The notes beneath the pieces are model-generated. The model made no database searches, was not told the DNA's origin, and was given only the letters and a program-made list of their open reading frames with translations. A stretch of 51,986 nt of DNA from Akkermansiaceae bacterium (lineage in GTDB: Bacteria > Verrucomicrobiota > Verrucomicrobiia > Verrucomicrobiales > Akkermansiaceae). The stretch is taken from contig SUVK01000014.1 of the NCBI GenBank assembly GCA_015062055.1, forward strand, positions 1 to 51,986, read 5' to 3'. This document shows positions 45,472 through 51,986 of this stretch, piece by piece; the stretch's first letter is position 1; every line of letters begins with the position of its first letter. The position numbers were made by a program, and so were the translations under genes.

Positions 45472-46845
45472 TTAGTTGGTGCTGCGGGATGCATCGCTCT
45501 CGGGTACGTGGCGTTTAGCCGTTTTGTGCATGGAGTCCAACAGGTTGTTGGTAGAATCCACATGCCGCTGGATCTGCCTCAGCAGCCCCCCGTGGGCTTT
45601 ATAGTGAGCGCGGTTTTTCACGAAATTGGAGTTCTTCTTCAGGTGCTCATGAAGCCCCAGTATCTCGTCATCCATTGAGACCAGCTTATCCAGCGCATAG
45701 AGCGCTCGGTTTGATACGGCATACTTAAAATCGGAATCTTCTTTCACTACTATTTCGGCGGCCGATTGGGCTACACCTGCAAAAAAATCATCTGACGCCA
45801 TTCGTACCAAAGAGCGCGCGTTGAATGCGCGGTCTTCCATCGCCGTAATTTTATTGGTGGACCATGTCTCGAAGTGGCGCATGTAGCAAGCCATTTTTGC
45901 GGCCTCGGGAGTGGCTGCATACATGACTTTGCCCCCTCGAATATCGAAATACATGTACGGGTCGTAGAGCCCGCGGTGAATAAAACGGGTCTCCATACCG
46001 AAGGTCGGACCGTTGTATCGCCCGCGAACACTACCTCCCAACACGGCAAAACTAAGCCAGTTGTCGCGTTCCTCTTGGCTGATGTCGTTGTGGAAATGGC
46101 GGAAGAACTCGTGGCTGTATCGGCGTGGATCTCCATGGAATGTGGTGCATGCTTTATCTACGCGCCTCGAGGCAAAGTTGCCACAGTAGGCATCCATCAT
46201 GGCGTAATAGGCTATATCTGCCTCTTCAATATCTTCCGTCTTGAGATACTCTTTGAAACGCGCCACTTGCTGCACCTCTTTCATGTAGTTATAATCGTGC
46301 ACGGCGCAGGCTTTGGCAAAGGGGCCACTAAACCACTTCATCAGTGCCTCGGCTCGAGTAATCATATGCTCGATATCTTTGTACTGTTGCGGGGTCAGGT
46401 TGGGCTTGGCCTGCGTAAGCGTCGCGCGAGAGAGCACACCCTCGCTAAATTGCCCCGTCTCTGTAGAGTAGGGGTGCTTGCCCATTATTTTGCTGATGGC
46501 TTCTCGGTGCAAATCTGCCGGTACGGGGTCCTTAATGCACTGCACAAAATCCTCATTACCAATGATGCCATCACAACAGGCAGATACCGGCCATACGATG
46601 TCCTCTTGGTAAGCTTTGCGGCAAGCGGAGAGATATTGTGCGCCGTTGTATATGAGTGTTTGAAGCTCTTTCTTATGTTGCTCGGCGACAGCTGCGGCAT
46701 CTGCCGCGGCTTCTTCATCAGTAAAGTCGTAGCCTGCGGGGGCATCATCCTGCGTGAAATCGTAGCCCGCGGATTGCGCTTGGGTGGGGGCAACCATCAT
46801 CAGCCCACCAAGTGCAAGACCTAAAAAATTGTGTGTTGTTTTCAT
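45472..46845 (-). CDS. secreted protein of unknown function
   Basis: The protein has 457 residues from the ATG at 46845, which opens a clear signal peptide (MKTTHNFLGLALGGLMMVAPTQAQS). Directly after it the phrase AGYDFT(Q/D)(D/E) occurs twice in 17 residues. The mature protein is helical, rich in Met, Tyr, His and Cys, with charged stretches; Cys pairs suggest disulfides. No family was recognised. It starts 33 nt after the secreted-protein gene upstream, so the two are probably cotranscribed and exported together. Confidence 0.75.
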   Translation of the reverse strand: MKTTHNFLGLALGGLMMVAPTQAQSAGYDFTQDDAPAGYDFTDEEAAADAAAVAEQHKKELQTLIYNGAQYLSACRKAYQEDIVWPVSACCDGIIGNEDFVQCIKDPVPADLHREAISKIMGKHPYSTETGQFSEGVLSRATLTQAKPNLTPQQYKDIEHMITRAEALMKWFSGPFAKACAVHDYNYMKEVQQVARFKEYLKTEDIEEADIAYYAMMDAYCGNFASRRVDKACTTFHGDPRRYSHEFFRHFHNDISQEERDNWLSFAVLGGSVRGRYNGPTFGMETRFIHRGLYDPYMYFDIRGGKVMYAATPEAAKMACYMRHFETWSTNKITAMEDRAFNARSLVRMASDDFFAGVAQSAAEIVVKEDSDFKYAVSNRALYALDKLVSMDDEILGLHEHLKKNSNFVKNRAHYKAHGGLLRQIQRHVDSTNNLLDSMHKTAKRHVPESDASRSTN

Positions 46846-46877
46846 GGTGTCGTACAAAAGTAAGAGTTTGTCTACAA

Positions 46878-48188
46878 TCAGAATCTGATAGCATAGTCAT
46901 CCACATACCAGCGCCCTCCGCCTTTGCGAATGAGCTTGTGAGCATGTTTTACACCGATTTGTTTGCCGTTGGCATCGTATGCTTGGCTTTGTACGGTGGC
47001 GTATTCTACTTTTTCACCCTGCATCTTAGTGAGCTGGTCTCGTTGTGCATCATCTAAAAAAAAGTTCTCCAAGTCATTCTGATCATCAAAACCCTTAGCT
47101 ACGGTAATCTTGGTATCGCTGAATGTGGCGTGCACATACTCGCCGTGTAGGCGCTCTTGGTGCAGGTCCCAGTGGTAGCGCAATAGTGACTTCCCGGTCT
47201 CCGTCTTGCGGCGCTCGGGGTTAATGCATTGCTCGTAGAGCTCGTAGTTCTTCTCCTTAATGGCGATAAGAAAAATCTCCATCACTCGCTCCGGCGTCGC
47301 ATCCTCCGGCACGCTTTTCTCCGTGTACCACCCTTCTTTTATGGCGGCTACCTTATCTTCCTCCACATAAGAGCCTCCTTTGTCATGGTTTGCATCAAAG
47401 GTGGCCACGATACGTCCGTCGATGTAAAGTGCCTCAGGCTCTACTATCCAGCCCCATGCCATAGTCACGCGGCGGTTGCCGGGTATCTCCATCACCGGCC
47501 CTTGTACCGTGCCTAATATGCTGAAGTTGTGGCTTTCTCCCAAGCTGCCGTCTACCTCTCGACGGAATCGTTTGATGGCCTCATACGGCCCGAGCCATTC
47601 TCGCCCGCCTATGTTGACAAAGTAGAACCCTGTGGAGGGTTTGCCCACGGCAATATACTCACCGGTGGCTCCTACAAATTGGTTGTCGGGGTACATTACC
47701 CCGTGCAGCACCACCGTTTTGCCGATGGGGGAGGCATCCGCCGTGGTCTTTAATGGATCTGCCGTGGGAAACACTTGCGTGAGCATCTCTCTCCCTTGCT
47801 GCAGCTCTGCCCACTTGGTTTGGCTGAGCTTGGCGTATTTCTCCCTCAAGTCTTTCTCATTGTTGAGATAGGCTACCATTGCAGGGGTAATGGGCATGTA
47901 ATTACCCTTGCTCATCATGAGTGCGGTGCGGGCTCTCTCGTAAAGCGCTTGCACGGCCGGGTCTTCCGGATAGGCTTGCATGAGCTTCTGAATACGGTTG
48001 AGCGCCTCATTCTTATTGCGGTACATGGTGTTGGCACTGCCTTGGGCTCGCTTCACCTCCGCCTCAAACTCTTTCAGATAATACTCTGCAAAACCTACAT
48101 CTTTTTGAGGAGCTTGCTGTGGCTCTGCTTGGACATTAAGCCCCGCTACCAAAAGCACTATCGCGAATAATGTGGACTTGTTCAACAT
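46878..48188 (-). CDS. secreted protein of unknown function with NTF2-like C-terminal region
   Basis: The protein has 436 residues. The signal peptide is MLNKSTLFAIVLLVAGLNVQA. Then comes a helical region (FAEYYLKEFEAEVKRAQG..., with a TPR-like YPEDPAVQALYERA), a middle beta-rich region (about 140-270) and a C-terminal part (about 290-436) ending KLIRKGGGRWYVDDYAIRF. That ending and the preceding pattern resemble NTF2-like or DUF4878 domains found in envelope proteins; this is inference. It is the first gene of a two-gene unit. Confidence 0.76.
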   Translation of the reverse strand: MLNKSTLFAIVLLVAGLNVQAEPQQAPQKDVGFAEYYLKEFEAEVKRAQGSANTMYRNKNEALNRIQKLMQAYPEDPAVQALYERARTALMMSKGNYMPITPAMVAYLNNEKDLREKYAKLSQTKWAELQQGREMLTQVFPTADPLKTTADASPIGKTVVLHGVMYPDNQFVGATGEYIAVGKPSTGFYFVNIGGREWLGPYEAIKRFRREVDGSLGESHNFSILGTVQGPVMEIPGNRRVTMAWGWIVEPEALYIDGRIVATFDANHDKGGSYVEEDKVAAIKEGWYTEKSVPEDATPERVMEIFLIAIKEKNYELYEQCINPERRKTETGKSLLRYHWDLHQERLHGEYVHATFSDTKITVAKGFDDQNDLENFFLDDAQRDQLTKMQGEKVEYATVQSQAYDANGKQIGVKHAHKLIRKGGGRWYVDDYAIRF

Positions 48189-48788
48189 AGTGATGAATGT
48201 TTTTGTAGTTTTAATTAAAATCGAATGTCAGTTTGTAATTCGGCTCAGGCCGATGATGGATGCCATTCCTATAACTCTCTTTATAACTGCTATATGCTAA
48301 AGGGATGTCTTGATGAGTAGATGCCTTAATTTATTTTGATATATCTGAGGTTTTTGAGGGTGATTTTTACAGTAAATAATTTTTGCTATTCTTCGTTCTT
48401 TCCCCGTCGACCGATAGGACTATTGCGAACTCAAGCATCGCACGTGGTAGAGGTCTGCTAAAGCTTTCTTCGTTAGCAAAAATCCCCTTTTAGACCACCG
48501 TCTCAAGAACATGTTTTGTTAATAACATTTACATGTGCGCTTGTCAATCCAATTTTATAGATTTTGGCTCTTCGTCTTACTTTGTGGAATGAGCTCAACA
48601 CAAAAAGCTGACTTTCTGTTGAAAGTCAGCTCTAGTACCCTTTGAGAAGGGTACGTCTTTGAGGACACGAGCGAAAATAAACGAACAGTTGCCCCTCGAT
48701 TATACCCTGTAGTTTGAATGCTTATATCATGCTGACGCCATGACATCAACGTTGTGAAAATTTTTGAAGAAGCTACAGAGGTCAGCTA
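48189..48788. other. AT-rich gene-free stretch with one hairpin element
   Basis: About 600 bp without a supportable gene. It holds the upstream region of the secreted-protein pair, copy 1 of the double-hairpin element (48606-48668), and a minus-strand TATAAT (48704-48699) just before that element. Small open frames here cross the hairpins and resemble no protein. Confidence 0.6.
48606..48668 (-). ncRNA. double-hairpin repeat element, copy 1 (possible small RNA)
   Basis: Two adjacent stem-loops: 11-bp AGCTGACTTTC/GAAAGTCAGCT (48606-48631, loop TGTT) and 8-bp GTACCCTT/AAGGGTAC (48635-48654, loop TGAG). Bases 48606-48658 are identical to 51611-51663. Read on the minus strand, the larger hairpin comes last and is followed by TTTTTG, as in an intrinsic terminator. 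A TATAAT at 48704-48699 would give a transcript of about 95 nt. The strand and RNA status are inferred. Confidence 0.5.
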
Positions 48789-48887
48789 TGCTGCCGCCCA
48801 AATTTAAGACACTGAGCTAATTCTGCTAAGCTTGCGAAAAAAACGGATGAATGTAGAATAACCACCAAACACGACACGCTCATCAAT

Positions 48888-49158
48888 ATGACCAAAATCC
48901 ACAAGAGAGGCAGCTACAGTGCAGCCCTTAAAGGGGAAAAGACGCTCCAACAAATAGCATCCGAGAACAGCATTAGTCCGGAACCGGTGCGCCAATGGAA
49001 AAAACAAGCATTGGAGTGGGGTGTCACAAATCTTCAAGCGAACCAAAAGCCGAGAAAAGGCATTAGAAGAACAAAACGAACTACTCAAGAGCCTGTTATG
49101 TAAACGAGAAATGGAACTGGAGTGGCTCACAAAAAAATCCAAAGAGCCGGGTCTTTAG
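48888..49158 (+). pseudogene. IS3-family OrfA, frameshifted and internally deleted
   Basis: OrfA is the helix-turn-helix DNA-binding part of IS3 transposases. The start MTKIHKRGSYSAALKGEKTL lacks about nine residues of the usual SAEFKAKVALEALKGEKTL. The HTH (IASENSISPEPVRQWKKQAL) is intact. At the GGGG run (49018-49021) an extra base shifts the frame. Without it, translation continues in a normal leucine-zipper-like region (KALEEQNELLKSLLCKREME) to the TAG at 49156-49158. The A7 run at 49131-49137 is the expected -1 slippery site leading into orfB. Confidence 0.8.
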
Positions 49159-50006
49159 GCCTGAGACGCCGGCTCCCGGATAAAGAGAAGAGCAGGATGT
49201 CGCGCAAAAGACAATGCGAGCTGCTGGGGTTACATCGTAGCGGCACATACTACAAGCCGCGCGCTAAAGCCGATGAAAGGCCTATAGAAAAAGCATTGAA
49301 TGAACTCTATATCAAAGATCCATGTCCGGGAGTAAGGAAACTTCCTGATATGGTAAAACGACACTATGGAATCAAGATAGGAGCAAAAAAAATCACACGC
49401 ATACGCAGAAAGATGAGGATAAAAACTATCTATCGTCATCCTAAAACGAATGCAGCGGCAAAAAGTAAAGAGGGGGTGCGTCCATATCTGCTCAAATCGT
49501 TGCAAACGATTGAGATAGATAAAGTATGGAGTAGTGATATTACCTACTTGCAGATAGGTTCGAAAAATTACTATCTCTGTGTCGTGTTAGACCGGACAAG
49601 TCGTGAGGTGCTCGGTTGGAACCTATCTGATAACATGAGTACACAACTGTGCCCGGAAGCGTTTGATATGGCAGTTACAACCGGTCGCAAACCGGAAATA
49701 TTCAACACGAATCAGGGTAGTCAATACACCTCTCATGAATGGCTTAAAAAATTGGAAGAACAGAGTATAACCATTAGCATGGATGGTAAGGGACGATGGG
49801 CAGATAACATTGCTGTAGAACGTTTCCGTCGCACGTTCAAATATGACTGTTTCTTGCTTAATGAAGTCAATACGTTAGAGGCAGCACGGCGCTTAACAGC
49901 GCGTTGGTTAACCTACTACAACCAAGAGCGCCCCCATGCTCGATTGGAAAATCTGAGTCCATCTGAATACTGCCGTCAAAAGGGGTACCCCCCTGCGGCG
50001 AATTAA
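49122..50006 (+). CDS. IS3-family OrfB transposase with a mutated catalytic residue
   Basis: The protein has 294 residues, the integrase-fold (rve) catalytic part of an IS3 transposase. An N-terminal HTH_21-type region is followed by the DD35E core: D139 (WSSDITYL), position 197 and E233 (DNIAVERFRRTFKYD). The second acidic residue is Asn: FNTNQGSQYTS instead of the usual TDQGSQYTS (codon AAT at 49710). The spacing to E233 is exactly 35, so the alignment is firm. Loss of this Asp should abolish transposition. It begins with GTG after the A7 slip site and is normally made as an OrfAB fusion. Confidence 0.9.
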   Translation: MAHKKIQRAGSLGLRRRLPDKEKSRMSRKRQCELLGLHRSGTYYKPRAKADERPIEKALNELYIKDPCPGVRKLPDMVKRHYGIKIGAKKITRIRRKMRIKTIYRHPKTNAAAKSKEGVRPYLLKSLQTIEIDKVWSSDITYLQIGSKNYYLCVVLDRTSREVLGWNLSDNMSTQLCPEAFDMAVTTGRKPEIFNTNQGSQYTSHEWLKKLEEQSITISMDGKGRWADNIAVERFRRTFKYDCFLLNEVNTLEAARRLTARWLTYYNQERPHARLENLSPSEYCRQKGYPPAAN

Positions 50007-50050
50007 TGATACCCGCTCTTGTTCAGAAGTGCCCCTTTTTTGTGCTCTCA

Positions 50051-50226
50051 TCTTGTCGCCTTTAATTTTGCCACTCTCAAATTCAAAAATCTTGAGAAAA
50101 AGACTTGCAAATATTCAAAATCCTGTCAAACTGTCTTTGTGGTTGCGTAACGTGTTTGCGTAAGTACGTGCTTTAGCTTATTTATTGTACGGCAAATAAA
50201 TGGTAACATAATCACAATGCTCTTTT
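50051..50226. other. AT-rich gene-free stretch
   Basis: Between the IS right end and the promoter of the next gene. No gene, repeat or stem-loop of note was seen. Confidence 0.5.
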
Positions 50227-50256
50227 ATGACAACCTTTATTTTTAATTTTTATTAT
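50227..50256 (+). promoter_or_regulatory. candidate promoter of the duplicated-domain secreted protein
   Basis: ATGACA (50227-50232), an 18-bp spacer and TATTAT (50251-50256) end 11 nt before the ATG at 50268. Confidence 0.5.
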
Positions 50257-50267
50257 ACCTACGTGTG

Positions 50268-51392
50268 ATGAAATACATTATAGCTACATCGTTGCTGGCT
50301 GCTCCTCTTTGTGAGGGAGCAGATGCCACCTCCCCCGGAGAGAGTCAACAGCTGACCACGGATAGCACCGTGGAAAGCTTTGTGGAAGCGCTTCGTGATG
50401 CATACATACTACTGGATTCTATTACGGATAAAGCCACGGCAGATGCCGCAGCAGATGATGTAGCCCAACGCATGGCTTATTTGCAGGATCGCACTATTGC
50501 CGTACAGTATGTGCCGGAAGAAACCATTGCCCCGTTGTTGGATGCCGCCGGTTTGACACCCGAGTATCTGGACGGTATTTACACTCGCCTTGTTACAAAC
50601 AATTTTTATGGTTCCACCGCTTTGGCTGTAGCCTTGGGACGTGAGCCCTCTGCCGCTATGCCCAAAGAGAACGCCTCTGCTGAGCTTATTGACACATTAA
50701 GTGCAGAGTTAATGCAGAACCCCGCCGTGGGGGATGTTTGCTTGGCCGGTGGCCCCGGACTTTCGGTAGAAACTGCATGGGTGCTGAGCACGGACCCCTC
50801 CAAGCTGTCTGCCATAGATGCCATTATCGGGGCAATACCCGGGGCTGAGATAGAAGATCGAAAACTCGAAAAAACTGAGGATGGACGTGCCTATGGGCTT
50901 TTCATGCTTCTGGTGCCGAGAGACGGCAAGGCATATCGTGTGCAGATGTGGTTTGATGCAACGCAGTTGCTTTTATCTCAGCAATCAGCCCCTGAACCTC
51001 AGCCCCTCCCCATGCAGCCGGAGGCATATGCCCCCATGCCGGTGCAACCCGGCTATGTTAACGAGCCGCACCCTCAAGAGCTACACCAATATACCCCCGA
51101 GCAAAAAGCCGAATGTGCTCGCGAATATGCTGAGTCCCTTGCCCAACAGGTGCGTATATATAGCTCCGTTGTGGATAAAGCTACCGCAGATGCCGCGGTG
51201 GAACCGCTCAAAGCATTAGAGCTGCGCATGGAGGCTCTTAACACTATTCTGGCTTATGTTTCCCCGCAAGAGCTCGCCGCCGCTGTAGAAAAAGCCGGTG
51301 TGGTCCCAACCGCCCTCAAAGAGCAGAGCCTGCGCCTTATAGAAGCGGATTTCTTTGGCTCCGAGGCACTTAAACATCAGTTTAATAATTGA
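50268..51392 (+). CDS. secreted protein with an internal domain duplication, unknown function
   Basis: The protein has 374 residues. The ATG at 50268 is preferred over the GTG one codon earlier. A short signal peptide (MKYIIATSLLAAPLCEGADA) is followed by two related helical domains of about 90 residues (near 33-124 and 282-374). Both contain DKATADAA (54-61 and 303-310), and exactly 58 residues later NFYGSTAL or DFFGSEAL (112-119 and 361-368). Between them lie a mixed domain (about 125-225) and a Pro/Gln/Met-rich linker. No family was recognised. Confidence 0.78.
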   Translation: MKYIIATSLLAAPLCEGADATSPGESQQLTTDSTVESFVEALRDAYILLDSITDKATADAAADDVAQRMAYLQDRTIAVQYVPEETIAPLLDAAGLTPEYLDGIYTRLVTNNFYGSTALAVALGREPSAAMPKENASAELIDTLSAELMQNPAVGDVCLAGGPGLSVETAWVLSTDPSKLSAIDAIIGAIPGAEIEDRKLEKTEDGRAYGLFMLLVPRDGKAYRVQMWFDATQLLLSQQSAPEPQPLPMQPEAYAPMPVQPGYVNEPHPQELHQYTPEQKAECAREYAESLAQQVRIYSSVVDKATADAAVEPLKALELRMEALNTILAYVSPQELAAAVEKAGVVPTALKEQSLRLIEADFFGSEALKHQFNN

Positions 51393-51421
51393 TTTACCAT
51401 CCCATTTTATAGTCTTATACT

Positions 51422-51496
51422 CCCCCGGTGGCTTGTGCGGCCTTTTTGGGCGATGGGGCTTCCCGTCTACCTCCGCAAAGTCATCGGGGGCTTTTT
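51422..51496 (+). terminator. branched structured terminator or 3' UTR RNA
   Basis: A 13-bp outer stem (51422-51434 with 51478-51490, two G-T pairs) encloses GCGG/CCGC (51437-51440 with 51473-51476) and an inner hairpin GATGGG/CCCGTC (51452-51457 with 51462-51467, loop GCTT). CTTTTT follows directly. It lies 29 nt after the secreted-protein gene. Confidence 0.7.
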
Positions 51497-51866
51497 ATAC
51501 GGATGAATAAGAAATTTTATCCCTCTTAGGCAAAACCATAATACAACCCAAACCTTTATTTTTTACCCATTCGTAGAAAAGTGAGAAGTTGTAACTGATT
51601 GAAACAAAAGAGCTGACTTTCTGTTGAAAGTCAGCTCTAGTACCCTTTGAGAAGGGTACGTCTCCGAGGACGCGGATAAAAACAAGAAAACTTAAAACCA
51701 TATCTATAAGCGCTTTATAAAATCACTCAGAGGGTTTAAGATGGGTCTTTTTCCTTTTTTCGCCACAGGGCAAACGCATTTGAGTTGTGTCATACATCCT
51801 CGAGATTCAGGTATCCGAAATTCACTCTAAATTTACACTGAAAGGCTTCGTAAAAATCTAGTTTTC
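51497..51866. other. gene-free stretch with hairpin copy 2
   Basis: AT-rich. Besides the repeat at 51610-51673 nothing was recognised. The minus-strand open frame at 51495-51701 crosses the hairpins and is not credible. Confidence 0.5.
51610..51673 (-). ncRNA. double-hairpin repeat element, copy 2 (possible small RNA)
   Basis: Same element as at 48606: a 12-bp stem GAGCTGACTTTC/GAAAGTCAGCTC (51610-51637), an 8-bp stem GTACCCTT/AAGGGTAC (51640-51659), and here a third short stem CGTC/GACG. On the minus strand the larger hairpin is followed by TTTTGTTTC. Flanking sequence is only weakly similar to copy 1. Confidence 0.5.
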
Positions 51867-51895
51867 TTGCAGTTATAGCATTATTATGCTATACT
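51867..51895 (+). promoter_or_regulatory. promoter and palindrome before the ISAs1 transposase
   Basis: TTGCAG (51867-51872), a 17-bp spacer and TATACT (51890-51895) lie 6 nt before the ATG at 51902. A 7-bp inverted repeat ATAGCAT/ATGCTAT (51875-51892, loop TATT) covers the spacer and the -10, a possible operator. Confidence 0.65.
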
Positions 51896-51901
51896 GAGTG
51901 G

Positions 51902-51986
51902 ATGCATAGACTTATTGACGAATTAGAGGCTGTCGAAGACCCACGCATAGGAAATGCGAAGAAACACAAGCTGGGAGACATTCTTT
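51902..51986 (+). CDS. ISAs1-family transposase, 5' part (runs off the window)
   Basis: The 28 visible residues read MHRLIDELEAVEDPRIGNAK, then KHKLGDIL. The pattern (DPR, six to eight residues, H-x-L-x-D-I-L) is the N-terminal signature of ISAs1-family DDE transposases. The gene continues beyond the window, so its integrity is unknown. It is preceded by a leaderless-type promoter. Confidence 0.75.
   Translation, partial: MHRLIDELEAVEDPRIGNAKKHKLGDIL

Larger units (their letters stand above)
48789..50050 (+). mobile_element. IS3-family insertion sequence, probably inactive
   Basis: The two transposase frames are orfA (frameshifted) and orfB. The ends are approximate: the left end near TGCTGCCGCCCAAATTTAAGACACT and the right end near AGTGCCCCTTTTTTGTGCTCTCA share a weak inverted similarity (CACT and A-rich blocks). 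No target duplication was confirmed. The length of about 1.26 kb fits the family. Confidence 0.65.

Noticed and set aside
48555..48749. Small minus-strand frames across both hairpin elements (also 51495-51701)
   Set aside because: They cross two stable stem-loops, and the two frames are not the same protein outside the repeat.

Overview
The window looks like a chromosomal segment of an Akkermansia-like member of the Verrucomicrobiota. The main evidence is two large exported proteins that end in a PEP-CTERM tail of the form PEPTTATLSLL...RRRRK, the style typical of Akkermansia. Gram-negative envelope genes (a lipid A-type acyltransferase, a LolD-like ATPase, MurJ) agree with this. Shine-Dalgarno motifs are scarce. 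No tRNA, rRNA or CRISPR array was seen.

Layout. 1-878: a 19-bp inverted repeat, a short tandem repeat, rpsT and its terminators. 879-10614 (minus strand): an AT-richer defence island with hsdM, hsdS, a RhuM-family gene and hsdR in one operon, followed by a DUF262/HNH (GmrSD-like) nuclease gene. 10832-15120 (minus): an acyltransferase fused to a degenerate glycosyltransferase-9 domain, a lipoprotein, a membrane protein, and a D,D-carboxypeptidase. 15252-17454 (plus): an overlapping Nudix, trmO, serine hydrolase operon. 17451-19068 (minus): a lipoprotein and a double-domain thermonuclease-like protein. 19211-33490 (plus): housekeeping genes, namely hom and lysC, two related TPR membrane proteins with murJ, an rpiB-glyA fusion, panC with a LolD-like ATPase, argH with an SMR exporter of the Gdx type, and dgt. 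33614-37730: two convergent PEP-CTERM surface proteins sharing a bidirectional terminator. 38216-45201 (minus): addB-addA. 45472-48188 (minus): two secreted proteins of unknown function. 48189-51986: an AT-rich region with an inactivated IS3-family element, a duplicated multi-hairpin element, a secreted protein with an internal duplication, and the start of an ISAs1-family transposase.

The strongest cross-window signal is promoter geometry. At many genes a -35 and -10 pair, usually with a 17-bp spacer, ends only 6 to 17 nt before the start codon. This predicts leaderless or nearly leaderless mRNAs for rpsT, hsdM, the carboxypeptidase gene, hom, argH, addB and others. The same geometry decides several start codons. 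The most unusual proteins are the RpiB-GlyA fusion and the acyltransferase-GT9 fusion. The most unexplained nucleic-acid feature is a 53-nt identical double-hairpin element present twice, 3 kb apart.
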